In this document: in pieces, positions 54,290 to 63,495 of the stretch | Layout: every line of letters starts with the position of its first letter | How positions within the stretch are numbered: the first letter of the stretch is position 1 | Source: Dama dama | Taxonomy: Eukaryota > Chordata > Mammalia > Artiodactyla > Cervidae | Assembly: GCF_033118175.1 (NCBI RefSeq) | Contig: NC_083691.1 | Coordinates: 61,966,001-62,030,000, forward strand | Reading direction: 5' to 3' | Length of the DNA stretch: 64,000 nt | Program-made: the position numbers and the translations under genes | The notes under the pieces: model-generated | What the model was told of the DNA's origin: nothing | Databases searched by the model: none | The model's input: only the letters and a program-made list of their open reading frames with translations

Positions 54290-54566
54290 ATCAAGGCAAT
54301 GGCACCCCACTGCAGTACTCTTGCCTGGAAAATCCCATGGACTGAGGAGCCTGGTAGGCTACAGTCCCTGGGGTTGCAAAGAGTTGGACACAACTGAGTG
54401 ACTTCACCTTCACTTTTCACTTTCATGCGTTGGAGAAGGAAATGGCAACCCACTGCAGTATTCTTGCCTGGAGAATCCCAGGGACGGGGGAGCCTGATGG
54501 GCTGCCGTCTATGGGGTGGCGCAGAGTCGGACACGACTGAAGTGACTTAGTAGCAGCAGCAGCATC
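54290..54566 (+). mobile_element. Bov-A2 SINE
   Basis: Two monomers: 'caaggcaatggcaccccact' to 'gacacaactgagtgacttca', linker 'ccttcacttttcactttcat', then 'ggagaaggaaatggcaaccc' to 'gacacgactgaagtgactta' and (agc)n. No clear target duplication. The long minus-strand frame over it (54019-54534, 171 codons) is antisense SINE and not a gene. Confidence 0.95.
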
Positions 54567-55049
54567 ACTGGGTAGCCTGACAGACCATATGATTGACTAC
54601 CTGGCCATACCAGGTGGGAAAGACAGAGTCCACTTATAAAAATAGGAATTTTAGCAATAATCTGTGTGTGTGTGTATGTGTGCATGCACATGTGCATATA
54701 TTTGGGATGAAGTAAGCAAGGATGGTCAGACTTTCAAGGTTATATCAACATACACCTGTTTGCTTAAGTATGATTTTTAAAACTCCCAGCAGGTTTATGT
54801 CTTCTGAGATTCTTTACTGACGGAGACCAAGATTGGTGTTCTGATTTTTCCTCCTTCATTTGTGATAAAACCACCATTTCTCATCATATCCTTGCCTTTC
54901 ATCTCTGCCAATTAACTAAGTAGCCAGAGCCTTGTTGTGAAAAGTTCTGAGTAGTTAGTAAGCTCTTTTTCTTCTGAGCCAAGTCAACGTGTCCTCTGGA
55001 GGCCTCTGAATGAGGGGTCTGTCCACTGCCCCACCCCTGTCTGCCTGTT
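54567..55049. other. Unique sequence with short (TG)n
   Basis: Contains a (tg)n run at about 54664-54682 and otherwise nothing recognised. Confidence 0.4.
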
Positions 55050-56330
55050 AGTGCAGGCCTGGGCTTAATCTTTCGCATTCAGCGAGTTGCAAGGGGGGGA
55101 GGTGGTGGGAGTTATAGCATAGGGGGTGGGGTGGTGACCGCAGGTGGCTGAAGAAAGAGGGTCTTGTTCTCATGATGCTAAATGGCTGGTTAGCATTGCT
55201 TTTACTGTGAAATTCAGCTTCTGTCACTTCGTGGCTAATTGCTTTATTATTCTCAGATCCAGATTGGACCTGATTTAGTTCTATCAGGAGCCATGACTCT
55301 CCCTGGCATTTGGCCAGGATCCTTTCGATCCTTTGATCTGAGGTTTTATAATCACATTACCGTTTAGACTGAGGCAGGAGGCACTGCGGCTTTGCTGCTG
55401 CTTTCTGCTTACAAGGGCACAGGTTTGCTCAGGAGGCAGATGGAGTGTGGCTCCGACCTGGGCAAGGTTTGAGGAGTGGTGTCTTCTCTGGAACTCAGTT
55501 TCTCCTGCTTGATCTTAGGTAACAGGAGCTTAATTTGCTTTCCTCCCTCCATTCAGCCCCAAATGCACTTGCCCCTTCTTCTGGGGGGGTTATATTCGGC
55601 CATCTCAACATTGAACTGTAGGTCAGGTTTTGCTCTTCTCTCTTGCCAAAGCTTTTTCTGCTCCAGGTGGCTGGCCTTAACGTGAAACAAGTCAACAGGT
55701 AGTTAAAGTGACCTCTCGTAATTGTCAGCAGAGGCTGACTGGCCCCGGTCGACTGTTCTGGGATCCAGATGCCAGGGCTGAACACGTCCAGCGGTGCACA
55801 GGCTGCGTCGTTAGTGTGCCTGGCAAGGGCGAAGGGCCGGGGAAGCTCCGGCCTGCGATTTTTAATAGGCTGGGCTGTAAAATGTCGGCCAGGCCCAAGT
55901 CCCAGATGCACCACAGAGCTGTTTTAGGCCCTTATTCCAATGCTCCACTTGTAACTATTTTTAACCTTATTAAAAAGGAGCGAACTGCTTCAGCCTCACG
56001 AGCGCATGCTAGAGTCTTGCAGTAAATTTCTTTGCTTTATAACTCCACCTTTGATTCAGAAGGCCAGCGGGCATGAGAACTTGGATAAACATAAATCTCC
56101 TCCAGATCTCCTCCAGGGATCCAGACGCTGTTAGGGACGTGCTGGAGACAGGCCCTGGGTCTCCAGCTGGAGCAGAGGGGACAGAGATGCTCCCCTCCTC
56201 GGAGTTTCCGGCAGCTCAATCTTCAATTCAATCTTGCAGAGACAGAATTTGTGGCATTTGTGTAATAGAAACACAGACAAAAGTCAGAAGCATACACCCA
56301 GGCAGGTGAGGTTTGATAACTTGAGTCACA
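55050..56330. promoter_or_regulatory. GC/CpG-richer unique block, regulatory candidate
   Basis: The densest group of CpG dinucleotides seen in the window lies at about 55740-55890 ('ggtcgactg', 'agcggtgcac', 'gctgcgtcgttag', 'gggccggggaagctccgg'). Also present are a G-rich patch at 55093-55136 and a MEF2-like 'ctatttttaa' at 55955-55964. It contains no transposon relics over 1.2 kb. The 139-codon minus frame (55495-55914) and 105-codon plus frame (55708-56025) overlap and lack any domain; I do not call them genes. It is too CpG-poor for a clear CpG island. Confidence 0.3.
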
Positions 56331-56443
56331 CGTGACCAGTTTTCCAGCACAAGGTCAGCAGACCCGCGGAAGCCAACTGCGGGAGCGGGAGGTAGAAGCC
56401 AGGCTGGGTTATACGACTGAGGGATTTCTGTGTCTTTCCGCCT

Positions 56444-56460
56444 CCCCCCCCCCCCCCCCC
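56444..56460 (+). repeat. Poly(C)17 homopolymer
   Basis: Seventeen consecutive C on the + strand, following 'ccgcct'. Long C runs are rare in mammalian DNA and can form i-motif or G-quadruplex structures on the two strands; they are also prone to sequencing-length error. Confidence 0.93.
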
Positions 56461-57100
56461 AACACTTCTCACATGGCAGCTCCTCTTCTATCAGTGGCAA
56501 GACCTAAAAATCTCATTTAGAATTTCTTCTAAGCTTTCTAGTTTGGAAAGTCTTTGCTAACTTTTGAAAGGACTTTGGGGGGCCTGGCATAATCTTGGTC
56601 TGAAGTACCTGCATGGTGTCTCTTTTGTCACCATTCAAAACAAAGAGATTCTTGCTTGCCATAATGCTTTGGGTTCAGGTACCCACTAGATGAAGAAGCC
56701 CAAACTGGACTAAGTTTCAGATCGTTAGCAAGGGGGCCTGAGATGAGCTGACGTGACAGCAGAAGTTTTTGGCTTGGAACCTTAAGAGTCATTGCGGAGT
56801 GTCTGTCCTCTGCACTGCCAGAATGGAAGGAGCATTGCAGAGGCCCAATAACACAAGACTTCTGTCCTCTGGTAGCTTATCCTCTTTTTAGTGATGTCAC
56901 ATTCAGTTAGGAAGTTGTGTGGGACAGTGTGCTAGACAGTTAACACCTGTGGAGATCAGAGAAGAAAATATTTGTGGAACCAAGATAGGTCAAGAAAGAC
57001 TGATGAGAACAGGGACACCTCAGTTCTCAGCTACTGTTAAGTGTAGACTGCAATGAACATCTGGTACTTTTGACTTTAAGGATTACTTCTCTCTATTCAC
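56461..57100. other. Unique sequence, no gene seen
   Basis: Non-repetitive; no usable open frame. Confidence 0.4.
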
Positions 57101-57345
57101 TTCTGGCAACCACATTCTTTTCACTGTGGGGAAAATAAATTCCACGTAATTGGTTCAACTTGGCTGCCCCACCCACCACAGGACTGGGCATGTGACTGAG
57201 GCCTTGTCAATCTCACCCTGGAGGCTGTATTGATTGGTTCAAGGATGGACACCTGACTCAACCTGACCAATCATAATTCTGAGACTTTTCGTTACAGAGC
57301 TGTAGAGAAGGCTTGCTCTTTCCTTTGGATTTGCTAGGCTGGAAA
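57100..57345. repeat. Possible ancient mammalian repeat, family unresolved
   Basis: 'ggactgggcatgtgactgag', 'tattgattggttcaaggatg', 'tgaccaatcataattctgag' and 'tttggatttgctaggctgg' read like an old interspersed repeat seen often in mammalian genomes. I cannot name it confidently. Confidence 0.35.
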
Positions 57346-57900
57346 TGTGTGAGTGAGGTGGTGGTAGCAGTTCTGACACGGTGTGAAGAGAGTCAGTTTA
57401 AGCTGGACAGAGATAAGCAGAGCCGAGAGATGGAAAGATAAACAGACACCCTTTGGTAACATCATTTGGGCTTTCATATCTAGCTATGTCTGAAGTCAGT
57501 TATATGGGATGATCATTTCTTATATCCCTGCTAACTTGAGTCAGGTTCTTTAGCTTATTACTGGAATGACTGGGATTCGATAATAGAAATGTTTCAAGGA
57601 AGCAGAGTGTTGGTTGCTATGTTAGTACTGATGGCTCATAAACAGGATAACTTTATCCAAAACAAAACAGTATCGACAGGATCTGTCACTCTGGCCAGAT
57701 CTTCTTTCTTGAAGACCAGCTACATGAGAATGTATAGAATCAAAGCAAGATGAAATGTTTATTAGTTCTGGACCCAGTGCTTCCATTTTTAGGAATGTAT
57801 TTATCAGGTTGACTCCCTCCTCAGACCTTCCCCTGCTTCCCCCAGAACCCTCATTATTGCCATATATTCTGCCTGGAACACACTTTGAAATATGATACTT
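57346..57900. other. Unique sequence, no gene seen
   Basis: Non-repetitive; the 96-codon minus frame (57622-57912) has no recognisable domain. Confidence 0.4.
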
Positions 57901-57904
57901 GGAC

Positions 57905-58035
57905 CAGAACATTCAATTCAATAAACATGAACTCTGTGAGTCAGGCACTGTGCAAGGTCTGGGGGATATATTCATAGATTATACAGACATGGTCTTTGCC
58001 CTCACAGAACATATGAACTCAGTAAAATACCATAA
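57905..58035 (+). repeat. Ancient mammalian repeat fragment, family unresolved
   Basis: 'gagtcaggcactgtgcaagg', 'tctgggggatatattcatag', 'gacatggtctttgccctcac' and 'agaacatatgaactcag' fit the same mammal-wide repeat type noted at 19025 and 44270. Confidence 0.45.
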
Positions 58036-58589
58036 GCTGGTATTATTTAATGAGAGAATTTTTTCTGTGGATTTACATTTGTTAAGCACTCAGGGTCCAA
58101 GATCTCTCTCAAGACTTTGTTTATCCTTTGGGCCTCAGGACAGACCTGTCTTAAACATTGGTGATCCCTTATTTTTTCTTAGGGTTTGTCTGCTAGGGTA
58201 GCTGTGCTTGGTGTCATATGCCATTGGCTTTGATTAATTTAAGTGTTAAACTCCTAAAGGTTGGACCATTTCTTTTACCTGGCTTTGCACAAAGCTGAAT
58301 GGAGGGTTATGCTCCAATTAAAAAAAAAGATTAAAATGAAGGGAAGAAAAATAAAGAAATATTGTGCCAATTCCAGCTGAATTAAATATAATGTCCTGTG
58401 TTCCCCTTACAATATTCTCCCCATTTTCTGTCTTGACCTAGAAAGTCAAAATTGTCTCATTGGTGTGTGTACTTTTATGCTTTTAAGTAATGCAGCACTC
58501 ATGGTAGCAGAATAGGCTAGGCCAGGGTCCATAGCAGTGGAGACCTGAGATGCTGGTGTGCCTCTCCTCTCGTTTGTAAGAGGTGTAGA
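58036..58589. other. Unique sequence with A-rich patch
   Basis: A-rich patch at 58319-58365. No gene or family recognised. Confidence 0.4.
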
Positions 58590-58735
58590 GTCAGACGATG
58601 ATCCAAACTCTGGCTCTATCAGTTAGTAGCTGTATTCTGATAGAGCTCTATCACTTAGTAGTCCTAGGTTGAGTTGCTTAATCACTCTGAACTTCAGATT
58701 CCTCAGTAAGAATTAAATGAAATAATGCATGAAAA
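58590..58735 (+). repeat. MIR SINE with internal 32-bp duplication
   Basis: MIR core in sense order: 'ccaaactctggctctatcag', 'gttgagttgcttaatcactc', 'gaacttcagattcctcagta'. The 16-mer 'ctctatcagttagtag' (58614-58629) recurs as 'ctctatcacttagtag' (58646-58661), so the middle of the MIR is duplicated. Confidence 0.65.
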
Positions 58736-58836
58736 TGTGTATCAAAATGATAGCATATAAAAAAAATCTATAAAGGATGCAAAAATTAGTATGTGGATGT
58801 ATGATGAAAAACAGAATATTTACCATCTCTAAGTAC

Positions 58837-59509
58837 ATTTGAAAAACTAAGATCATGGCATCCAGTCCCATCACTTCATGGCAAATAGATGGGGAAACAA
58901 TGGAAACAGTGACCGGCTTTATTTTCTCGGGCTCCAATATCACTGCAGATGGTGACTGCAGCCATGAAATTAAAAGATGTGTGCTCCTTGGAAGAAAACT
59001 TTTGACAAACCTAGACAGCATATTAAAAAGCAGAGACATTACTTTGCCAACAAAGGTCCATCTAATGAAAACTATGGTTTTTCCAGTAGTCATGTATGGA
59101 TGTGAGAGTTGGACTATAGAGAAAGTTAAGTGCCGAAGAATTGATGCTTTTGAACTGTGTTGTTGGAGAAGACTCATGAGAGCCCTTTGGACCTCAAAGA
59201 AATCAAACCAGTCAATCCTAAAGGAAATCAGTCCTGTATATTCTTTGGAAGGACTAATGCTGAAGCCGAAGCTCCAATACTTTGGCCACCTGATGTGAAG
59301 AACTGACTCATTGGAAAAGATCCTGATGCTGGGAAAGATTGAAGGCAGGAGGAGAAGGGGACAACAGAGAATGAGATGGTTGGGTGGCATCACCGACTCA
59401 ATGGACATGAGTTTGAGCAAGCTTTGGGAGTTGGTGAAGGACAGGGAGGCCTGGTGTGCTGCAGTCCATGGGGTGGCAAAAAGTCGGACATGACTGAGAG
59501 ACTGAACTG
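58837..59509 (+). mobile_element. BovB LINE 3' piece, near family consensus
   Basis: Sense BovB from 'aagatcatggcatccagtcc' through 'gcatattaaaaagcagagac', 'gcatcaccgactcaatggac' and 'gacagggaggcctggtgtgc' to the tail 'actgagagactgaactg'. Possible short target duplication 'aagtac' (58831-58836 and 59510-59515). It begins at almost the same consensus position as the copy at 36874. Confidence 0.95.
58855..59493 (+). pseudogene. BovB ORF2 C-terminus with one in-frame stop
   Basis: A single frame runs for 213 codons from 58855 to the stop ending at 59493, interrupted only by TGA at 59296-59298. Before it are 'MASSPITSWQIDGETMETV', 'DCSHEIKRCVLLGRK', 'LDSILKSRDITLPTKVH' and 'PKLQYFGHLM'; after it 'LEKILMLGKIEGRRRRGQQR', 'MRWLGGITDSMDMSLSKL', 'DREAWCAAVHGVAKSRT'. 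The stop sits where other family members have an Arg codon (CGA), so it fits CpG-to-TpG decay. Endonuclease and RT motifs are absent. Confidence 0.93.
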
Positions 59510-59659
59510 AAGTACCTCCCCAAGATACATGTAAGTTAAAAAGGGAAAAATAGAAATTTTACATTGGAAAATCCTGATAAATAGCACCTTTATCATGTGA
59601 ACAAAGTTTTCAACATAATACATAATGATGTTTGTTATATATGAGTGGGTCAAATCTAA

Positions 59660-60097
59660 ATCATGTGCCCCCTGATATGATGCACTGAGAAGGACAAAGC
59701 AGCATTTGTGATGCTCTTGCTTGAGTTTAATCTTGAGGAAGCAAAATTGGGAGGCACACCCAAGTTGGGGGGCGCTTTAGAAAATAACTGCCCTGTACTC
59801 CAGAAGTATCAAGGTCATAAGTGATAAAAGACAAACTGAATAACTGTCTAAATGCAATAGCAAATCTAGGATTAGATACTGGACCAGATAAAAAGATCTA
59901 AATATGATGACAGGTAAAATTTGAATATAGTCTTCAAATAAAATTGTAATATTGTTTCAATGTTAGTTTCATGTCTTATGTAATTGTATAATGGTTATGT
60001 AAGATGTTAATAGCTAAGGAATCTGGATAAAGGGTGTATGAACTCTTTGTGCTGATTTTATACCATTTTGAAGTCTGAAATTATTTCAAAATGATGC
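59660..60097 (+). mobile_element. L1M-type LINE 3' end
   Basis: 'agaaaataactgccctgtac', 'tatcaaggtcataagtgata', 'aatagcaaatctaggattag', 'ttgaatatagtcttcaaata', 'aatggttatgtaagatgtta', 'gggtgtatgaactctttgtg' and 'tgaaattatttcaaaatga' follow the 3' UTR of old mammalian L1s in sense order. Non-coding. Confidence 0.65.
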
Positions 60098-60186
60098 AGG
60101 TAGTGGGCATTCAATAAGCCATGTTGTGACTGAGGGAATCATCCTGAATCTGTGCCAGCAATTTAGATAAGGTTGGCAGTTTTGAG

Positions 60187-60356
60187 GGCTTCCCTGATGG
60201 CTCAGAAGGTTAAGAATCTGCTGCAATGCAGGAGACTTGGGTCCAATCCCTGGGTCAGGAAGATTCCCTGGAGGAGAGCATAGCAACCCACTCAAATATT
60301 CTTCCCTGGAGAATCCTATGGACAGAGGAGCCTGGCGGGTTACAGTCCATAGAGCC
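60187..60356 (+). mobile_element. Bov-tA SINE, 3' shortened
   Basis: 'gggcttccctgatggctcag', 'gggtccaatccctgggtcag', 'agcaacccactcaaatattc', 'cctatggacagaggagcctg', 'cgggttacagtccatagag', then stops before the 'gtcggacacgactgag' stretch. Target duplication not found. Confidence 0.92.
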
Positions 60357-60698
60357 ACAATTGAATGCTGTGTTTGTGAGTTCCTCTGCTGAAAGGTCTG
60401 GTAGCTCTGTGAGGGTAATATGCATTTGCAAGGATGTTCCTGGGCGGATCTCTGTCTGGTTCTCTCCCTAAAGTAGATCCTTCATCTCTATAGTTCCTTT
60501 GAGGAGAAAGTTACCCTCTGACAGGTTTTAGAAATGGGGATCCTCCTTTTAGGTCAGTGAGATTGTCCAGTTGACAAAGATTCACCCAGAGCTCTCTCTG
60601 TAATTCAGCTACTAATTTTGTCCTGGAATCTACAATCATTCTTTCAGTTGCTTGACCTTGCCTCTCGATCACTGGAAATGAGAAATAATTATGGACTT
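60357..60698. other. Unique sequence, no gene seen
   Basis: Non-repetitive between a Bov-tA and an L1 fragment. Confidence 0.4.
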
Positions 60699-60891
60699 AT
60701 AACAATTAAAAATAGAACTACTGTATGATCCAGCAATCACACTCCTGGGTATGTATCTGGAGAAAACCATAATTTGAAAAGATTCACACATCCCAATGTT
60801 CATTGCAGCAATTGCAGCACTATTTGCAATAGCCAGGATATGGAAGCAACTTAGATGTCTTTCAACGAGGATTGGATAAAGAAGATGTGAG

Positions 60892-60932
<41 letters not shown>

Positions 60933-61042
60933 TATATATATATATATATATAAGGTACTACATATATTCAATGATATACTACTCAGCCATAAAAAGAATG
61001 AAATTGTACCATTTGCAGCAACATAGATGGACCTAGAAATTA
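60699..61042 (+). mobile_element. L1 LINE fragment (ORF2 end / 3' region) with expanded microsatellite
   Basis: 'gatccagcaatcacactcct', 'gttcattgcagcaattgcag', 'gcaatagccaggatatggaa', 'aatgatatactactcagcca', 'aaaaagaatgaaattgtacc', 'atttgcagcaacatagatgg' are sense L1. A (ca)n(ta)n array (60894-60951) replaces the position where family members read 'gtggtatatatacacaatgg'. Confidence 0.88.
60894..60951. repeat. (CA)n / (TA)n compound microsatellite
   Basis: About 17 CA repeats (60894-60928) followed by about 10 AT repeats (60931-60951). It grew from a short dinucleotide stretch within L1. Confidence 0.96.
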
Positions 61043-61560
61043 ACTCACAGGTGGCAGACATAAAAGACAAGTGAAACTATGAAGAGTGGAGTTACCAGCG
61101 AGGAGCCTGGCCATTCCCTAGGCATCTTTAATGTGCTTGTTAAGAGATGCATCCAAAACGCTGCAATTTTCTGATTCTTAATTTTGCTCATGTCCATTGA
61201 ATATGGACTGCCCTGTAAGTGTGAGTCAGTGGTGATGATCTCACAAGGAATGTTGTGAGGTTAACAAATACAATTTGTAATGTGCACTGCAAATATGAAG
61301 TGCCATAAAAATGCTAATGAATGGTAATGCCTGTCCACTCCTTAGCGGCTGGCGCAACAGGCCAAAGATAACAATAAAGAGAGACTCCTTTTGAACACAC
61401 AAATGCAGTCCTATTCATCTGGCCTCATGCCTGCCACCATGGGCGGCTCCTGCTCAGCCCTCATTATTCACCCAACAACTTCCTTTCCTTCTCTGTCTGG
61501 GTCTGCAAGCTGCATTCTGAGCAAAGAAAGATTCCCTGAAACCTTTTGGTGCCATCAACA
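61043..61560. promoter_or_regulatory. Candidate conserved non-coding block
   Basis: Repeat-free stretch with adjacent GATA-type (AGATAA, 61366-61371) and SOX-type (AACAAT, 61370-61375) sites and several CpGs ('agcggctggcgcaac'). Regulatory role is inference; the 61-codon frame here is not credible. Confidence 0.25.
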
Positions 61561-62690
61561 ACAGCAGCAGCGATGAAAGTTTGGCTTGAAAAATATATTC
61601 AAAGAATGAAAAAATGAAATGGAAATCTATCATTATGGATGTTTGGGAGAGAGAAAGTGGAAAAAAAAGAAAAGACCTGGGCTTTGTTTTGCATTTTGGT
61701 AAGAAATGATATATAGCTACATGGTAAAAACAGTTTTATTAAAAAGATCCTCTAGCCCTGAATTCCAAATACGAATTGTACCCTCTTATCATCCAGTCAC
61801 TTTAGAATGAAAGTTAAAAATGCTGATACTGTGGAACTAGCCCTTGGTATTATATCTCATAGCTGATATATTTGTCTAATACTTTGGTTTTTGAAGGCCC
61901 ATTACTCAGGCCCAGTGCGCAGGGCTGTTCATTTTAATCCTTTCTGGTTAGTGAAAGCAGGGATGCTAGGAAGAGCCTATAGATAAGATTTCATCCTCTT
62001 CTTTTGTATGTAGGTAGGTAGTGGGGTATAAACTAAATAGCAAAACAAAGGGAGTTTTCATCACCCTGAGAAAAGGGTTTTGACCTCAGATTTGTGGGCT
62101 TTTGTTTAGGGGGACCCTGCTAAAAGTGGGGTTCTATGTTGGTCAGAAGGAATCCTTGCTTTTGCAGAGTGGAAAATTTTAACAGCCCAATAAGGGTTCA
62201 CATATGTATATAACTGAGAGTTCAGGGACTTTGATCACTTTAGGTTTGCAATAGAGCAGATGTAGGATTGTATCATGTTTACTCTGTCCTCTTAAAAGGA
62301 TCCTCTTTTTTCTGTTGAAGCAATATATCGAGGACCAGTCAGAGGGCTTGGGCCTCCTGTGCTGTCCTGTGCTGTGAAACATGGGACAGTTACAGGATTT
62401 TTACTCAATGGTTCCTTCTTGGCTCCATGAATAGTTCAAAAGGAGGGTGGCTAAGTGATCTACATTAAGCTGTTTAACAGGGCTAATACTGGTTTGGTTT
62501 ACACAAAGCCAGCCAGCAATTATATTGATGCTTGACAGTGTTATCATCATTATTTATTTTGCTATAAGCTAGATTTATAGCATTTGTAATACTAAGCATA
62601 AGAAACATTAATAGCTTTACTAATTATATCACTACTTTACAGATATAAATAGCGATAAAAATGCCAAGCAAAGTGAACTAGTAAAACATT
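61561..62690. other. Unique sequence, no gene seen
   Basis: Non-repetitive, AT-leaning, with a short A-rich patch at 61660-61672. No repeat family, exon or RNA gene recognised. Confidence 0.4.
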
Positions 62691-62885
62691 TTTAAGAGAA
62701 TTTTAAAATCGGCTGCTGATTGACGACTTCTTTGGTGAGCCTTGAGGCTTAAACGGAGAAGACAGCCTTCTTTGGAGATTTAAGTCTTGCTTTCCTGCCT
62801 GTTTATAATGACCAGAAAGTAATTCTGCCTTAACCTGATTGTAATCAACTGAATCATGTGTTTAAGGTGGGGTCAGCGAAGTAGA
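62691..62885. promoter_or_regulatory. Weak regulatory candidate with repeated CTTCTTTGG
   Basis: The 9-mer 'cttctttgg' (TCF/LEF-like core CTTTG) occurs at 62727-62735 and 62767-62775, 40 bp apart, in repeat-free DNA. Function is inference. Confidence 0.22.
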
Positions 62886-63344
62886 GTTTGTTTTGGATCA
62901 GAGCAAAATGAAAATCAAAGTATGGAGAAGGAGAAAGAGTGAGGGACAGACAGACAGAGATGATCATTCATGGTGTGGGGGATTAAAGAGAACAGAATAG
63001 CTAACATCATGCCTATCCCCTTTCTGGTATTGCTCTTGCCCTGTGTTCTGCCTGTGTTCTCTCTTATAAATGAGGATATCGAGTAAAGAAAAGGAGTTAA
63101 ATCCACTGCCTTTGCCACAATTGCTAGTGGAGATCCATGAGCAGTTTAAGTTCTGGACAAATAAAAAGACCAAACTGGGGATGGAGGGCCTGTGGATAAG
63201 GTTGGGTAGGCAGCATGTCTGATCTGTGAGCTGAAACAGTGGGCAACAACCTTTGATGCATTGCAACTTTTTAGAATTCCTGAGGTCCAGTCTGTTGATT
63301 TACATAGCAGTTCAGCTCCCAAAATGCCTCAGCCTACAACAGGG
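62886..63344. other. Unique sequence, no gene seen
   Basis: Short (gaca)n patch at about 62944-62958. Overlapping minus-strand frames at 62915-63266 have no domain. Confidence 0.4.
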
Positions 63345-63495
63345 GCTGCCTGCTTTTGTAAAGTTACTGGAAGGTAGCCACACCCATTGAAGTATTGTCT
63401 ATGGCTCTTTTTGTGTTACCACATGGAGTTGGGTAGTTGCAACAGAGGCCTTATGGCTCACAAAGCTGAAAGTATTTACTATCTATTTATTAAAA
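63345..63495 (-). mobile_element. hAT-type DNA transposon relic, antisense
   Basis: 'gctgcctgcttttgtaaagt', 'agccacacccattgaagtat', 'tgtctatggctctttttgtg', 'gttgggtagttgcaacagag', 'gccttatggctcacaaagct' and 'gaaagtatttactatct' are the reverse complement of the family seen at 47549-47877. Both termini are lost. Confidence 0.75.

Noticed and set aside
54019..54534. 171-codon minus-strand frame
   Set aside because: Most of it is antisense Bov-A2 followed by a Lys/Arg-rich run from a simple-sequence tract.
55740..55890. CpG island
   Set aside because: CpGs are enriched only over about 150 bp, and the surrounding GC content looks too low to meet usual island criteria by eye.
55495..55914. 139-codon minus-strand and 105-codon plus-strand frames
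   Set aside because: Both arise from lower stop-codon frequency in the GC-rich block; no domain, and they overlap each other.
58713..59420. 235-codon minus-strand frame, the longest in the window
   Set aside because: It lies antisense to the BovB piece and only exists because the sense ORF2 remnant has few stops. It matches no protein family I know.
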